Source: an uncultured Enterobacter sp.
GTDB taxonomy: Bacteria; Pseudomonadota; Gammaproteobacteria; Enterobacterales; Enterobacteriaceae
Direction of reading: 5' to 3'
DNA: 7,919 nucleotides
Assembly (NCBI GenBank): GCA_946477805.1
Contig: CAMKZP010000156.1
Span: 1-7,919, forward strand
Position 1 is the first letter of the stretch, and the number at the start of each line of letters is the position of its first letter. The notes beneath the pieces are model-generated. The model searched no databases. It worked only from the letters and a program-made list of their open reading frames with translations, and was not told the DNA's origin. A program made the position numbers and the translations under genes. Shown in pieces: positions 1-6,017 of this stretch.

Positions 1-13
1 ATGATCAGTCGGG

Positions 14-41
14 GATCTTCTCCGCCGGAACGGAGAAGATC
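14..41 (-). terminator. Perfect 11-bp hairpin downstream of ftsP
   Basis: The arms GATCTTCTCCG (14-24) and CGGAGAAGATC (31-41) are exact reverse complements around a 6-nt loop. The hairpin starts 30 bp past the ftsP stop, where a transcript end would be expected. Neither side has a run of T, so it is not a textbook intrinsic terminator. It may instead protect the mRNA 3' end or act with Rho. Each arm also contains a GATC (Dam) site. The symmetry is seen directly; the terminator role is inferred. Confidence 0.5.
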
Positions 42-49
42 AAGACATA

Positions 50-70
50 AGGGCTGGGGTGAGGGGAAAA
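50..70 (-). repeat. Possible fragment of a common enterobacterial intergenic repeat
   Basis: On the minus strand, straight after the ftsP stop codon, the sequence reads TTTTCCCCTCACCCCAGCCC. This resembles the start of a short intergenic element that I recall from many enterobacterial genomes, in which this segment is followed by CTCTCCC and a matching GGGAGAG arm. Here the second half is missing and the unrelated hairpin at 14-41 follows instead. The assignment rests on memory of the motif, not on a search. Confidence 0.3.
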
Positions 71-71
71 A

Positions 72-1484
72 TTACGGTGCCGGATTCACCAGCATCTGCC
101 CCACCGATCCCCTGTCCATCATCTCCAGCGTCTGGCTGTGGAACAGGAACGGGAAGTGCGGCCATGAAGGCTGACCGAAATAAACAAGCAGTTCTACCTG
201 GCCGTCCACCCAAACGGTGTCCTTCCAGCCCCGATCTTCCGGGAACGGCATCGCCCCGTTGACGTTGCGGATCAGGAAGCTCACGCCCTCAATATGGAAC
301 GACTGCGGCATGTCCGCGCGGACCATCCAGCGCTCCCAGGTGCCCTGCTGGGCGGTAATATCAATGCGGTTAACGTCCCACAGCGCGCCGTTGATCCCCG
401 GATCGTCCCCCAAGCTGATATCGCGGCTGCGCACCGGCGATCCGTTGAGGATCTCCTGCGGCAGCAGGCGCATCGGCAGGCTGTCCGTCACCAGCGGCAG
501 CAGGCCGGTCGGGCGAAGGGTCAATACCAGCGTCGACACCAGAATACTCGACGGCTCAAAGAAACCGCGGATCCGGTCGACAATGCTCGCCGCCTCGCCG
601 CAGGTGACGGAGACTTCATCCCCGTTGGTCATATCAACCAGAATTTCACGCCGCTCGCCCGGCGCAAGCGCCAGCTGCTTCACGGAAACCGGCGCGGGCA
701 GGAAGCCCTGATCGCCTGAAATCACGTGCAGCGCGCGTCCGTCGCTCATCTGCAACTGGTAGCGGCGCGAGTTGGAGGCGTTCAGCAGGCGCAGGCGCAC
801 CCAGCCGCGGGACACCTCGACATACGGGCTTTGCGCGCCGTTGACCAGCAGCGTATCGCCCACGAAACCACCGCTGCCCGGCTCGCTGTACTCCGGGGTG
901 CCGAAGTTATCGAGACGCTTGTCCTGAATAATGACCGGGAAATCATCCACACCGTAGTGGTTCGGGATCGGCAGAGATTTACTGACCTCATCTTCGATCA
1001 GCCACATCCCGGCCAGGCCGTTGTAAACCTGCTGCGCGGTGCGGTTTGGGGTGTTCGCGTGATACCACAGGGTCGCTGCGCTCTGGCGGATCGGCAGAAC
1101 CGGCGCCCAGTCTGCATTAGGCGACATCATGCGCGCAGGCCCGCCAATCAGCGGCCCCGGCACCTGCAGGCCACTGACCGTCATGGCGACATTTTCAGTG
1201 GTGCGGTTACTGTAAATCAGCTTAACGTCATCCCCGTTCCACACGCGAATGGTTGGCCCAAGGTAGCGCCCGTTGATTCCCCAGACGGACGCGCGCGTCC
1301 CCTGGGTGAACGACCAGTGGCTGCGCTGCAGGGTCAGGAACAGCGGCTGCCCGCGACGGGATTCAATCAACGGCGGGATGGGCAACGGCTGCTGCTGCCC
1401 GGCGGCGCTGGCTGTCAGCGGCATCGCGCCCGCACAAAGGGCGATCCCCGAAGCCTGAATAAACTGACGCCGACTGAGTGACAT
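72..1484 (-). CDS. ftsP: FtsP (SufI), Tat-exported cell division protein
   Basis: FtsP is a periplasmic protein that associates with the septal ring and stabilises the divisome under stress; it is also a classic Tat pathway substrate. The product is 470 residues, the same as E. coli FtsP. The start is the ATG at 1484, preceded by GGAGC, which places the Tat motif SRRQFIQ at residues 4-10, a hydrophobic stretch at 11-25 and a likely cleavage after ASA (25-27). An upstream in-frame ATG at 1511 lacks such support. The rest has the three-cupredoxin layout of multicopper oxidases but not the copper sites: WYHAN (140-144) replaces the usual HxH, and the C-terminal FHSQTLEMMDRG region (448-459) keeps only one of the expected histidines. 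This loss is normal for FtsP and means no oxidase activity is expected. It lies 59 bp downstream of plsC with no clear promoter of its own, so it is probably cotranscribed. The frameshift in plsC could therefore reduce its expression through polarity. Confidence 0.96.
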   Translation of the reverse strand: MSLSRRQFIQASGIALCAGAMPLTASAAGQQQPLPIPPLIESRRGQPLFLTLQRSHWSFTQGTRASVWGINGRYLGPTIRVWNGDDVKLIYSNRTTENVAMTVSGLQVPGPLIGGPARMMSPNADWAPVLPIRQSAATLWYHANTPNRTAQQVYNGLAGMWLIEDEVSKSLPIPNHYGVDDFPVIIQDKRLDNFGTPEYSEPGSGGFVGDTLLVNGAQSPYVEVSRGWVRLRLLNASNSRRYQLQMSDGRALHVISGDQGFLPAPVSVKQLALAPGERREILVDMTNGDEVSVTCGEAASIVDRIRGFFEPSSILVSTLVLTLRPTGLLPLVTDSLPMRLLPQEILNGSPVRSRDISLGDDPGINGALWDVNRIDITAQQGTWERWMVRADMPQSFHIEGVSFLIRNVNGAMPFPEDRGWKDTVWVDGQVELLVYFGQPSWPHFPFLFHSQTLEMMDRGSVGQMLVNPAP

Positions 1485-1513
1485 ATAAGCTCCATCTGAA
1501 ACGACTAACAACG

Positions 1514-1531
1514 CGGGAATTCGTTTTCCCG
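1514..1531 (-). other. Small hairpin between plsC and ftsP
   Basis: CGGGAA (1514-1519) and TTCCCG (1526-1531) can pair as a 6-bp stem with a 6-nt loop in the 59-bp plsC-ftsP gap. There is no T run after it on the minus strand, so it is unlikely to end transcription. It may be a processing or mRNA stability element, or chance. Confidence 0.25.
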
Positions 1532-1543
1532 TTAAACGCCGGC

Positions 1544-2271
1544 TTAAACGTTACCGGCGGCTTCTCTCTCTGCAACTTCTTTGTCGAGCTGAGCAATGTG
1601 CTGCGCCATCAGCTCGCGGCAGTGTGTCGCCAGCTCGCGCACCTGATCTTTACCGTACTTGCTGGTATCTACCGGCGGCAGCATTTCGACAATCACCAGC
1701 CCATTTTTCAGGCGGTTAAGATTAATCTTATTAGAACGCACACGGGAATAATTGGAACGCCTGCCGCAATTGCAGCATGAAACGCACCGGTTTTAAACGG
1801 CAGCAGCCCGCGACCGCGGCTGCGCGTTCCTTCCGGGAACATCCAGATAGAGATTTTGCGTTTCTTAAAATGATTGACCACTTCCGCAATGGTGCCGTGC
1901 GCTTTCGCGCGGTTATTACGGTCGATCAGCAAGTTGCCGGTGAGCCAGTAAAGCTGGCCGAAGAACGGGATCCACAGCAGGCTCTTTTTCCCCACGGTCA
2001 CCGTCGGCGGCAGCACGATGTTTGAGGCGGTCACCATATCGTAGTTGTTCTGATGGTTGGCGATATAGATGGCATTGCCGAAATGTTCGGCGCCTTCCGG
2101 CAGGCGTTTTTCAACCTTCAGACCAAACAGCGGCGCAAGGCGACCAAACATGTGACCAAAGGTCGAGACATGCTTCGGATTACGCGGGCTGAACAGGCAG
2201 TAGATGCAGCCGAAAATACAGACCAGAATGCAGTAGATAAAGGTAAGAACGAGACGAACAATGTATAGCAT
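1544..2271 (-). pseudogene. plsC: plsC, 1-acylglycerol-3-phosphate acyltransferase, frameshifted
   Basis: PlsC is the inner-membrane enzyme that acylates lysophosphatidic acid to phosphatidic acid, the second acylation in phospholipid synthesis. The start at 2271 (MLYIVRLV) has GAGG 5 nt upstream. A hydrophobic N-terminal segment (residues 1-27) precedes the acyltransferase motifs NHQNNYD (72-78, catalytic H73 and D78), GNLLIDR (112-118), FPEGTR (145-150) and GVPIIPV (171-177). After residue 179 (VCV) the frame is lost: eight foreign residues (LIRLILTA) lead to a TGA at 1708-1710, giving 187 residues against 245 in E. coli. The normal C-terminus, SNKINLNR to EREAAGNV, continues in the next frame to the TAA at 1544. 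From my memory of E. coli PlsC (ICVSTTSNKIN), the junction lacks codons for STT plus one base, so 10 bp appear deleted near 1733-1737. All catalytic motifs precede the break, so partial activity is possible. A GTG at 1741 could start the C-terminal piece but has no good ribosome binding site. Confidence 0.92.
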
Positions 2272-2300
2272 AGCGACCTCTGAAGCCCCAACAGCTGACA

Positions 2301-2306
2301 ATTATA
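2301..2306 (-). promoter_or_regulatory. Candidate -10 box for plsC-ftsP
   Basis: On the minus strand a consensus TATAAT lies 29 bp upstream of the plsC start codon. The region about 17 bp further upstream (around 2324-2329) is a poor match to TTGACA, and there is no properly spaced TG for an extended -10. The position and the perfect hexamer make it a reasonable promoter candidate, perhaps needing an activator. The assignment is inferred from sequence only. Confidence 0.45.
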
Positions 2307-2403
2307 CTTCACCTGTGGCCAGGTAAGGACTTTATTACAAGCGCGTATTGTTAATCGCAACGCACGAATTAACAACGTTTTTACGGGAAATTTTATGGAA
2401 ATC

Positions 2404-2424
2404 CCCCCTCCTGAACGGAGGGGG
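2404..2424 (-). terminator. Hairpin after parC, probable weak terminator
   Basis: CCCCCTCC (2404-2411) and GGAGGGGG (2417-2424) form a GC-rich 8-bp stem with a 5-nt loop, beginning 10 bp past the parC stop. On the minus strand it is followed by GATTTCCATAAAATTT, which has only a broken T run, so readthrough into plsC is likely. The stem is seen directly; the partial terminator role is inferred. Confidence 0.6.
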
Positions 2425-2434
2425 AGGGAACAGA

Positions 2435-4693
2435 TTACTCTTCGCTGTCGCCCGCGCCGCTGCGCGCTGGAGAATCAATCTCTACGCGATCGATTCGCTG
2501 CAGGCCGCGCATCAGCGAGCCGCGGCGTCCGCGCTCACCCACGACCTTCTGCAGCTCTTCCGGACGCAGTTTGATTTTACGCTTGCCGACATGAATGGTC
2601 AGCGTGCTCTGCGGTGGCAGGAGGAAGAGGTGCGCCAGGCCATCTTCGCCTTTTGCCGCTTCCGCCGACGGGATGTTAATGATCTTGTTGCCCTTACCTT
2701 TCGACAGCTCCGGCAGATCGCTGACCGGGAACATCAGCATACGCCCGGCAGAGGTGATCGCCAGCAGCATATCGCTCTCGTTCTCGATCACCAGCGGCGT
2801 CATGACGCGGGCGTTGTCCGGCAGGCTGATTAACGCCTTACCGGCGCGGTTGCGCGAAACGAGGTCATTAAAGGTACAGATGAAGCCGTAACCCGCATCA
2901 GATGCCATCAGCAGCTTCTGCTCGTCGGCCTCCATCAGCATGTGGTCAACGGTCGCGCCCGGCGGCAGCGTCAGCTTGCCGGTCAGCGGTTCACCCTGCC
3001 CGCGCGCGGAAGGCAGCGTAATCGGGTCAATGGCGTAGCTGCGGCCCGTGGAGTCGATAAACGCTACCGGCTGGTTGCTCTTGCCTTTCACCGCCGCTTT
3101 AAAGCCATCGCCCGCCTTGTAGCTCAGCCCCGGCGCGTCGATATCATGCCCCTTCGCGCTACGCACCCAGCCGCTTTGCGAGAGCACGATGGTCACCGGC
3201 TCTGACGGCAGCATGTCGTGCTCGTTCATCGCCTTCGCCTCTTCGCGCTCGTGCAGCGGAGAACGACGGTCGTCGCCGAAGGCGTCGGCATCGGCCTGCA
3301 GCTCTTTCTTCAGCAGGGTGTTCATCTTGCGCTCGGAGGCCAGGATCGCCTGCAGCTGATCGCGCTCTTTTTCCAGCTCGTTCTGCTCGCCGCGGATCTT
3401 CATCTCTTCCAGTTTGGCGAGATGGCGCAGCTTCAGCTCGAGGATGGCTTCAGCCTGGGTTTCGCTGATGCCAAAGCGCGACATCAGCGCGGGCTTCGGC
3501 TCGTCCTCGGTACGAATGATCTCAATCACTTCGTCAATATTGAGGAACGCCACCAGCAAACCTTCGAGGATATGCAGGCGCTTGAGCACTTTTTCCAAGC
3601 GGTGGTTCAGACGACGACGCACCGTATCGCGGCGGAAGGCCAGCCATTCGGTGAGGATCTCCAGCAGGTTTTTCACCGCCGGGCGTCCGTCCAGGCCAAT
3701 CATGTTCAGGTTGATGCGGTAGCTTTTTTCCAGATCGGTGGTGGCGAACAGGTGGTTCATCACCTGCTCCATGTCCACGCGATTGGAGCGCGGCACAATT
3801 ACCAGACGGGTCGGGTTCTCGTGGTCAGATTCGTCGCGCAGGTCGTCAACCATTGGCAGCTTTTTATTGCGCATCTGGGAGGCGATCTGTTCCAGCACCT
3901 TCGCGCCGGAAACCTGATGCGGCAGCGCGGTGATGACGACGGCACCGTCTTCTTTATTCCACACCGCGCGCATGCGCACGGAGCCGCGGCCGTTCTGGTA
4001 GATTTTGCGGATCTCCGCGCGCGAGGTGATGATCTCGGCCTCGGTCGGGTAGTCCGGCCCCTGCACGATATCCAGCAGCTCGTCCAGCGAGGTTTTCGGC
4101 TGTTCAATCAGGGTGATGGCGGCTTTCGCCACTTCGCGCAGGTTGTGCGGCGGGATGTCCGTCGCCATACCGACCGCGATACCGGTGGTGCCGTTCAGCA
4201 GAATGTTCGGCAGACGCGCGGGCAGCATTTTCGGCTCCTGCATCGTACCGTCGAAGTTTGGCACCCAGTCGACCGTTCCCTGGCCCAGCTCGCCCAGCAG
4301 CACTTCGGCATATTTAGAGAGACGGGATTCGGTATAACGCATCGCGGCGAAGGATTTCGGATCGTCCGGCGCGCCCCAGTTCCCCTGCCCGTCCACCAGC
4401 GGGTAGCGGTAAGAGAACGGCTGAGCCATCAGGACCATCGCTTCATAACAGGCGCTGTCGCCGTGCGGATGGTATTTACCCAGTACGTCACCGACGGTAC
4501 GGGCGGATTTCTTAAACTTGGCGCTGGCGCTCAGGCCCAGCTCGGACATCGCATAGACGATGCGGCGCTGAACGGGCTTCAGGCCATCTCCGATAAACGG
4601 CAACGCCCTGTCCATGATGACGTACATGGAGTAGTTCAGGTAGGCGTTTTCCGTGAATTCATGTAGCGCGAGGCGCTCTGCCATATCGCTCAT
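2435..4693 (-). CDS. parC: ParC, DNA topoisomerase IV subunit A
   Basis: ParC is the DNA-cleaving subunit of topoisomerase IV, a ParC2ParE2 enzyme that unlinks daughter chromosomes and relaxes supercoils. The product is 752 residues, as in E. coli. The N-terminal breakage-reunion domain carries the quinolone-determining region KYHPHGDSACYE (73-84), with wild-type S80 and E84, and the catalytic tyrosine Y120 after R119 (AAMRYTESR). The DNA-bending isoleucine is I172 (TTGIAVG). Residues about 350-490 form the charged helical and coiled-coil part, and from about 497 the C-terminal beta-pinwheel follows. The start at 4693 has a GAGGA ribosome binding site about 10 nt upstream. Its partner parE is normally a few genes beyond mdaB, outside this window. 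No truncation or unusual residues were seen. Confidence 0.98.
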   Translation of the reverse strand: MSDMAERLALHEFTENAYLNYSMYVIMDRALPFIGDGLKPVQRRIVYAMSELGLSASAKFKKSARTVGDVLGKYHPHGDSACYEAMVLMAQPFSYRYPLVDGQGNWGAPDDPKSFAAMRYTESRLSKYAEVLLGELGQGTVDWVPNFDGTMQEPKMLPARLPNILLNGTTGIAVGMATDIPPHNLREVAKAAITLIEQPKTSLDELLDIVQGPDYPTEAEIITSRAEIRKIYQNGRGSVRMRAVWNKEDGAVVITALPHQVSGAKVLEQIASQMRNKKLPMVDDLRDESDHENPTRLVIVPRSNRVDMEQVMNHLFATTDLEKSYRINLNMIGLDGRPAVKNLLEILTEWLAFRRDTVRRRLNHRLEKVLKRLHILEGLLVAFLNIDEVIEIIRTEDEPKPALMSRFGISETQAEAILELKLRHLAKLEEMKIRGEQNELEKERDQLQAILASERKMNTLLKKELQADADAFGDDRRSPLHEREEAKAMNEHDMLPSEPVTIVLSQSGWVRSAKGHDIDAPGLSYKAGDGFKAAVKGKSNQPVAFIDSTGRSYAIDPITLPSARGQGEPLTGKLTLPPGATVDHMLMEADEQKLLMASDAGYGFICTFNDLVSRNRAGKALISLPDNARVMTPLVIENESDMLLAITSAGRMLMFPVSDLPELSKGKGNKIINIPSAEAAKGEDGLAHLFLLPPQSTLTIHVGKRKIKLRPEELQKVVGERGRRGSLMRGLQRIDRVEIDSPARSGAGDSEE

Positions 4694-4776
4694 TACGTGT
4701 GATTCCTCAACTCAGAAACCGATGGGTTTCAGGCAATATTGCCGCAGATACTACCCTATCTGACGAGTTGAGTCAC
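4694..4776 (-). promoter_or_regulatory. parC leader with nested inverted repeats and candidate promoter
   Basis: Three symmetric elements are packed in about 70 bp: a hairpin GAAACC/GGTTTC (4715-4730), a perfect 12-bp palindrome GGCAATATTGCC (4732-4743), and outer arms CTCAACTC (4706-4713) and GAGTTGAG (4765-4772). On the minus strand the inner copy of the outer repeat overlaps the parC Shine-Dalgarno sequence. A TAGTAT near 4749-4754 with a loose upstream TTGTGA-like element is a weak promoter candidate. Only the symmetry is certain. Confidence 0.4.
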
Positions 4777-4806
4777 AAAGAAAAAGGGCCGGATGAGCGG
4801 CCCTTT
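4777..4806 (-). terminator. Intrinsic terminator of ygiW
   Basis: AAAGGGCCG (4783-4791) and CGGCCCTTT (4798-4806) form a perfect 9-bp GC-rich stem with a 6-nt loop. On the minus strand the stem is followed by TTTTTCTTT. It begins a few bases past the ygiW stop codon. This is a canonical Rho-independent terminator and should insulate parC from ygiW transcription. Confidence 0.9.
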
Positions 4807-4811
4807 CCGGG

Positions 4812-5219
4812 TTATTTGTTCAGCTTGATAACCTGCTTCACGTCGATTTCAAATTCGTTCCAGTCTTTGTCGATTTTACCCTGCAGTTCAACCTTATCCT
4901 GCGGGCCGACGGTCACGCCGTTCCAGCGCTTGTTGTCAATCTCAACCACCACCGTGCCGGTTTCATCGCGGAAGGTGTAGCGGTCGTCGGACAGGCGCTC
5001 GGTGATATTCCCGCGCAGCTTCACCCAGCTGTCGTCCTTCAGGTCTTTCACTTTTGCCGCCGTGGTCAGGTTGGCGTTGTTATCCACAAAACCGCCCTGC
5101 TGGGTTTGGGTTTGCGCCGGCGTCGCGGTGGCAGACGGGCCGTTAAACCCGCCCTGCGCAGCAAAAACAGGGGCAGTGGTCATCATCATGACGGCAGCAA
5201 TAGCAGCGAATTTTTTCAT
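4812..5219 (-). CDS. ygiW: YgiW (VisP), periplasmic OB-fold stress protein
   Basis: This 135-residue protein belongs to the YgiW/YdeI bacterial OB-fold family (BOF, formerly DUF388). In Salmonella the homologue VisP is a periplasmic, peptidoglycan-binding protein linked to stress resistance, virulence and LpxO inhibition, and is controlled by the QseC system. The start at 5219 (MKKFAAIAAV) has GGAGAG upstream and gives a clean signal peptide with cleavage likely after VFA (residues 18-20); an upstream in-frame ATG at 5255 would bury this signal. A linker rich in Q, T and A (about 21-60) precedes the OB fold (about 65-135), which includes the VKLRGNI and FEIDVKQV strands. It is transcribed away from qseB and shares its control region. 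The length is close to the roughly 130 residues of E. coli YgiW. Confidence 0.95.
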   Translation of the reverse strand: MKKFAAIAAVMMMTTAPVFAAQGGFNGPSATATPAQTQTQQGGFVDNNANLTTAAKVKDLKDDSWVKLRGNITERLSDDRYTFRDETGTVVVEIDNKRWNGVTVGPQDKVELQGKIDKDWNEFEIDVKQVIKLNK

Positions 5220-5357
5220 CTCAATCTCTCCATTTAATGTGATTTCGCAGTCCATTAAACAGGGTAATCCTTAACAACTTCTTAAGGGGAAAATTTATTT
5301 ATTTTTACTGTACGCGGGCTGATGCAGAGGGTTTACTGACGGCATCAAGGAGGGAAC
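5220..5357. promoter_or_regulatory. Divergent ygiW/qseBC control region
   Basis: This 138-bp gap must hold promoters for both directions. It contains the direct repeat described separately at 5270-5286 and an AT-rich tract (5290-5307, AAATTTATTTATTTTTAC) suitable for promoter melting in front of qseB. TACTGT at 5306-5311, 18 bp after TTAAGG (5282-5287), is a weak -10/-35 pair for qseB. A strong AAGGAGGG ribosome binding site lies at 5347-5354. No clear -35/-10 pair is seen for ygiW. Confidence 0.6.
5270..5286 (+). promoter_or_regulatory. PmrA/QseB-type direct-repeat operator
   Basis: The sequence CTTAAC-AACTT-CTTAAG has two CTTAA half sites spaced 11 bp start to start. This fits the published PmrA-box pattern of YTTAA hexamers separated by 5 bp, which is also the kind of site reported for QseB, a close relative of PmrA. 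It lies 72 bp before the qseB ATG and partly overlaps a candidate -35, consistent with control by QseB itself and possible cross-control by PmrA. The repeat is seen directly; the regulator is inferred. Confidence 0.7.
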
Positions 5358-6017
5358 ATGCGCATATTACTGGTAGAAGACGATAAGCTCATCGGCGATG
5401 GCATCAAAGCGGGCTTAAGCAAAATGGGGTTTAACGTGGACTGGTTCACCGACGGGAAAACCGGGCAGGCCGCGCTGTATACCGCACCCTACGATGCCGT
5501 GGTGCTGGACCTGACGCTGCCGAAAGTCGACGGGCTTGAGATCCTGCGCGCCTGGCGCGAAAGCGGGCGCAGCGAGCCGGTGCTGATCCTGACGGCGCGG
5601 GATGCGCTGAATCAGCGCGTCGACGGGCTGCGGCTGGGCGCGGATGATTATCTCTGCAAACCGTTCGCCCTGATTGAAGTCGCCGCCCGCCTTGAAGCGC
5701 TGGTGCGCCGCAGTCACGGGCAGACGCGCAGCGAGCTGCGTCACGGTAAGGTGATGCTGGATCCCACCGGCCTCGTCGCCAGCTTTAACGGCGAAACCCT
5801 TACCCTCAAGCCAAAGGAGTTCGCCCTGCTCGAACTGCTGATGCGCAACGCGGGCCGCGTGCTCCCTCGCAAGTCGATTGAAGAAAAGCTCTACAGCTGG
5901 GATGACGATGTCTCCAGTAACGCCGTGGAGGTCCACGTCCATCACCTTCGCCGCAAGCTCGGGAGCGAGTTTATCCGCACCGTGCACGGCATCGGCTATA
6001 CCCTGGGTGACGCATGA
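5358..6017 (+). CDS. qseB: QseB, OmpR-family response regulator
   Basis: QseB is the DNA-binding partner of the QseC kinase, known in E. coli and Salmonella (where it is also called PreA) for control of its own operon, motility and virulence genes, with cross-talk from PmrB. The 219-residue product has a receiver domain (1-115) with acidic pocket E7/D8/D9, phosphoacceptor D51 (VVLDLTLP), T79 and K101. A winged-helix domain follows (about 125-217), with the recognition helix region SSNAVEVHVHHLRRKL and the terminal HGIGYTL hairpin. The ATG at 5358 has an AAGGAGGG ribosome binding site 3 nt upstream. Its stop overlaps the qseC start (ATGA at 6014-6017), which indicates translational coupling. 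All signalling residues are intact. Confidence 0.97.
   Translation: MRILLVEDDKLIGDGIKAGLSKMGFNVDWFTDGKTGQAALYTAPYDAVVLDLTLPKVDGLEILRAWRESGRSEPVLILTARDALNQRVDGLRLGADDYLCKPFALIEVAARLEALVRRSHGQTRSELRHGKVMLDPTGLVASFNGETLTLKPKEFALLELLMRNAGRVLPRKSIEEKLYSWDDDVSSNAVEVHVHHLRRKLGSEFIRTVHGIGYTLGDA

Noticed and set aside
726..1481. A 251-codon open frame antisense to ftsP
   Set aside because: It is a shadow of ftsP codon usage; the translation shows no known fold, signal or motif.
1544..1741. A separate 65-residue gene starting at GTG 1741
   Set aside because: The sequence is the C-terminus of PlsC. There is no good ribosome binding site, so it is the displaced end of the frameshifted gene and not an independent gene.
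3218..4666. A 482-codon open frame on the plus strand, antisense to parC
   Set aside because: It lies wholly within parC, whose identity is certain. The product is a low-information H/Q/R/L-rich sequence typical of antisense frames in GC-rich genes, with no recognisable domain and no convincing ribosome binding site.
5236..5256. CRP-like site in the ygiW-qseB gap
   Set aside because: The left half TGTGA is perfect, but the right half (AGTCC) matches only one base of TCACA.
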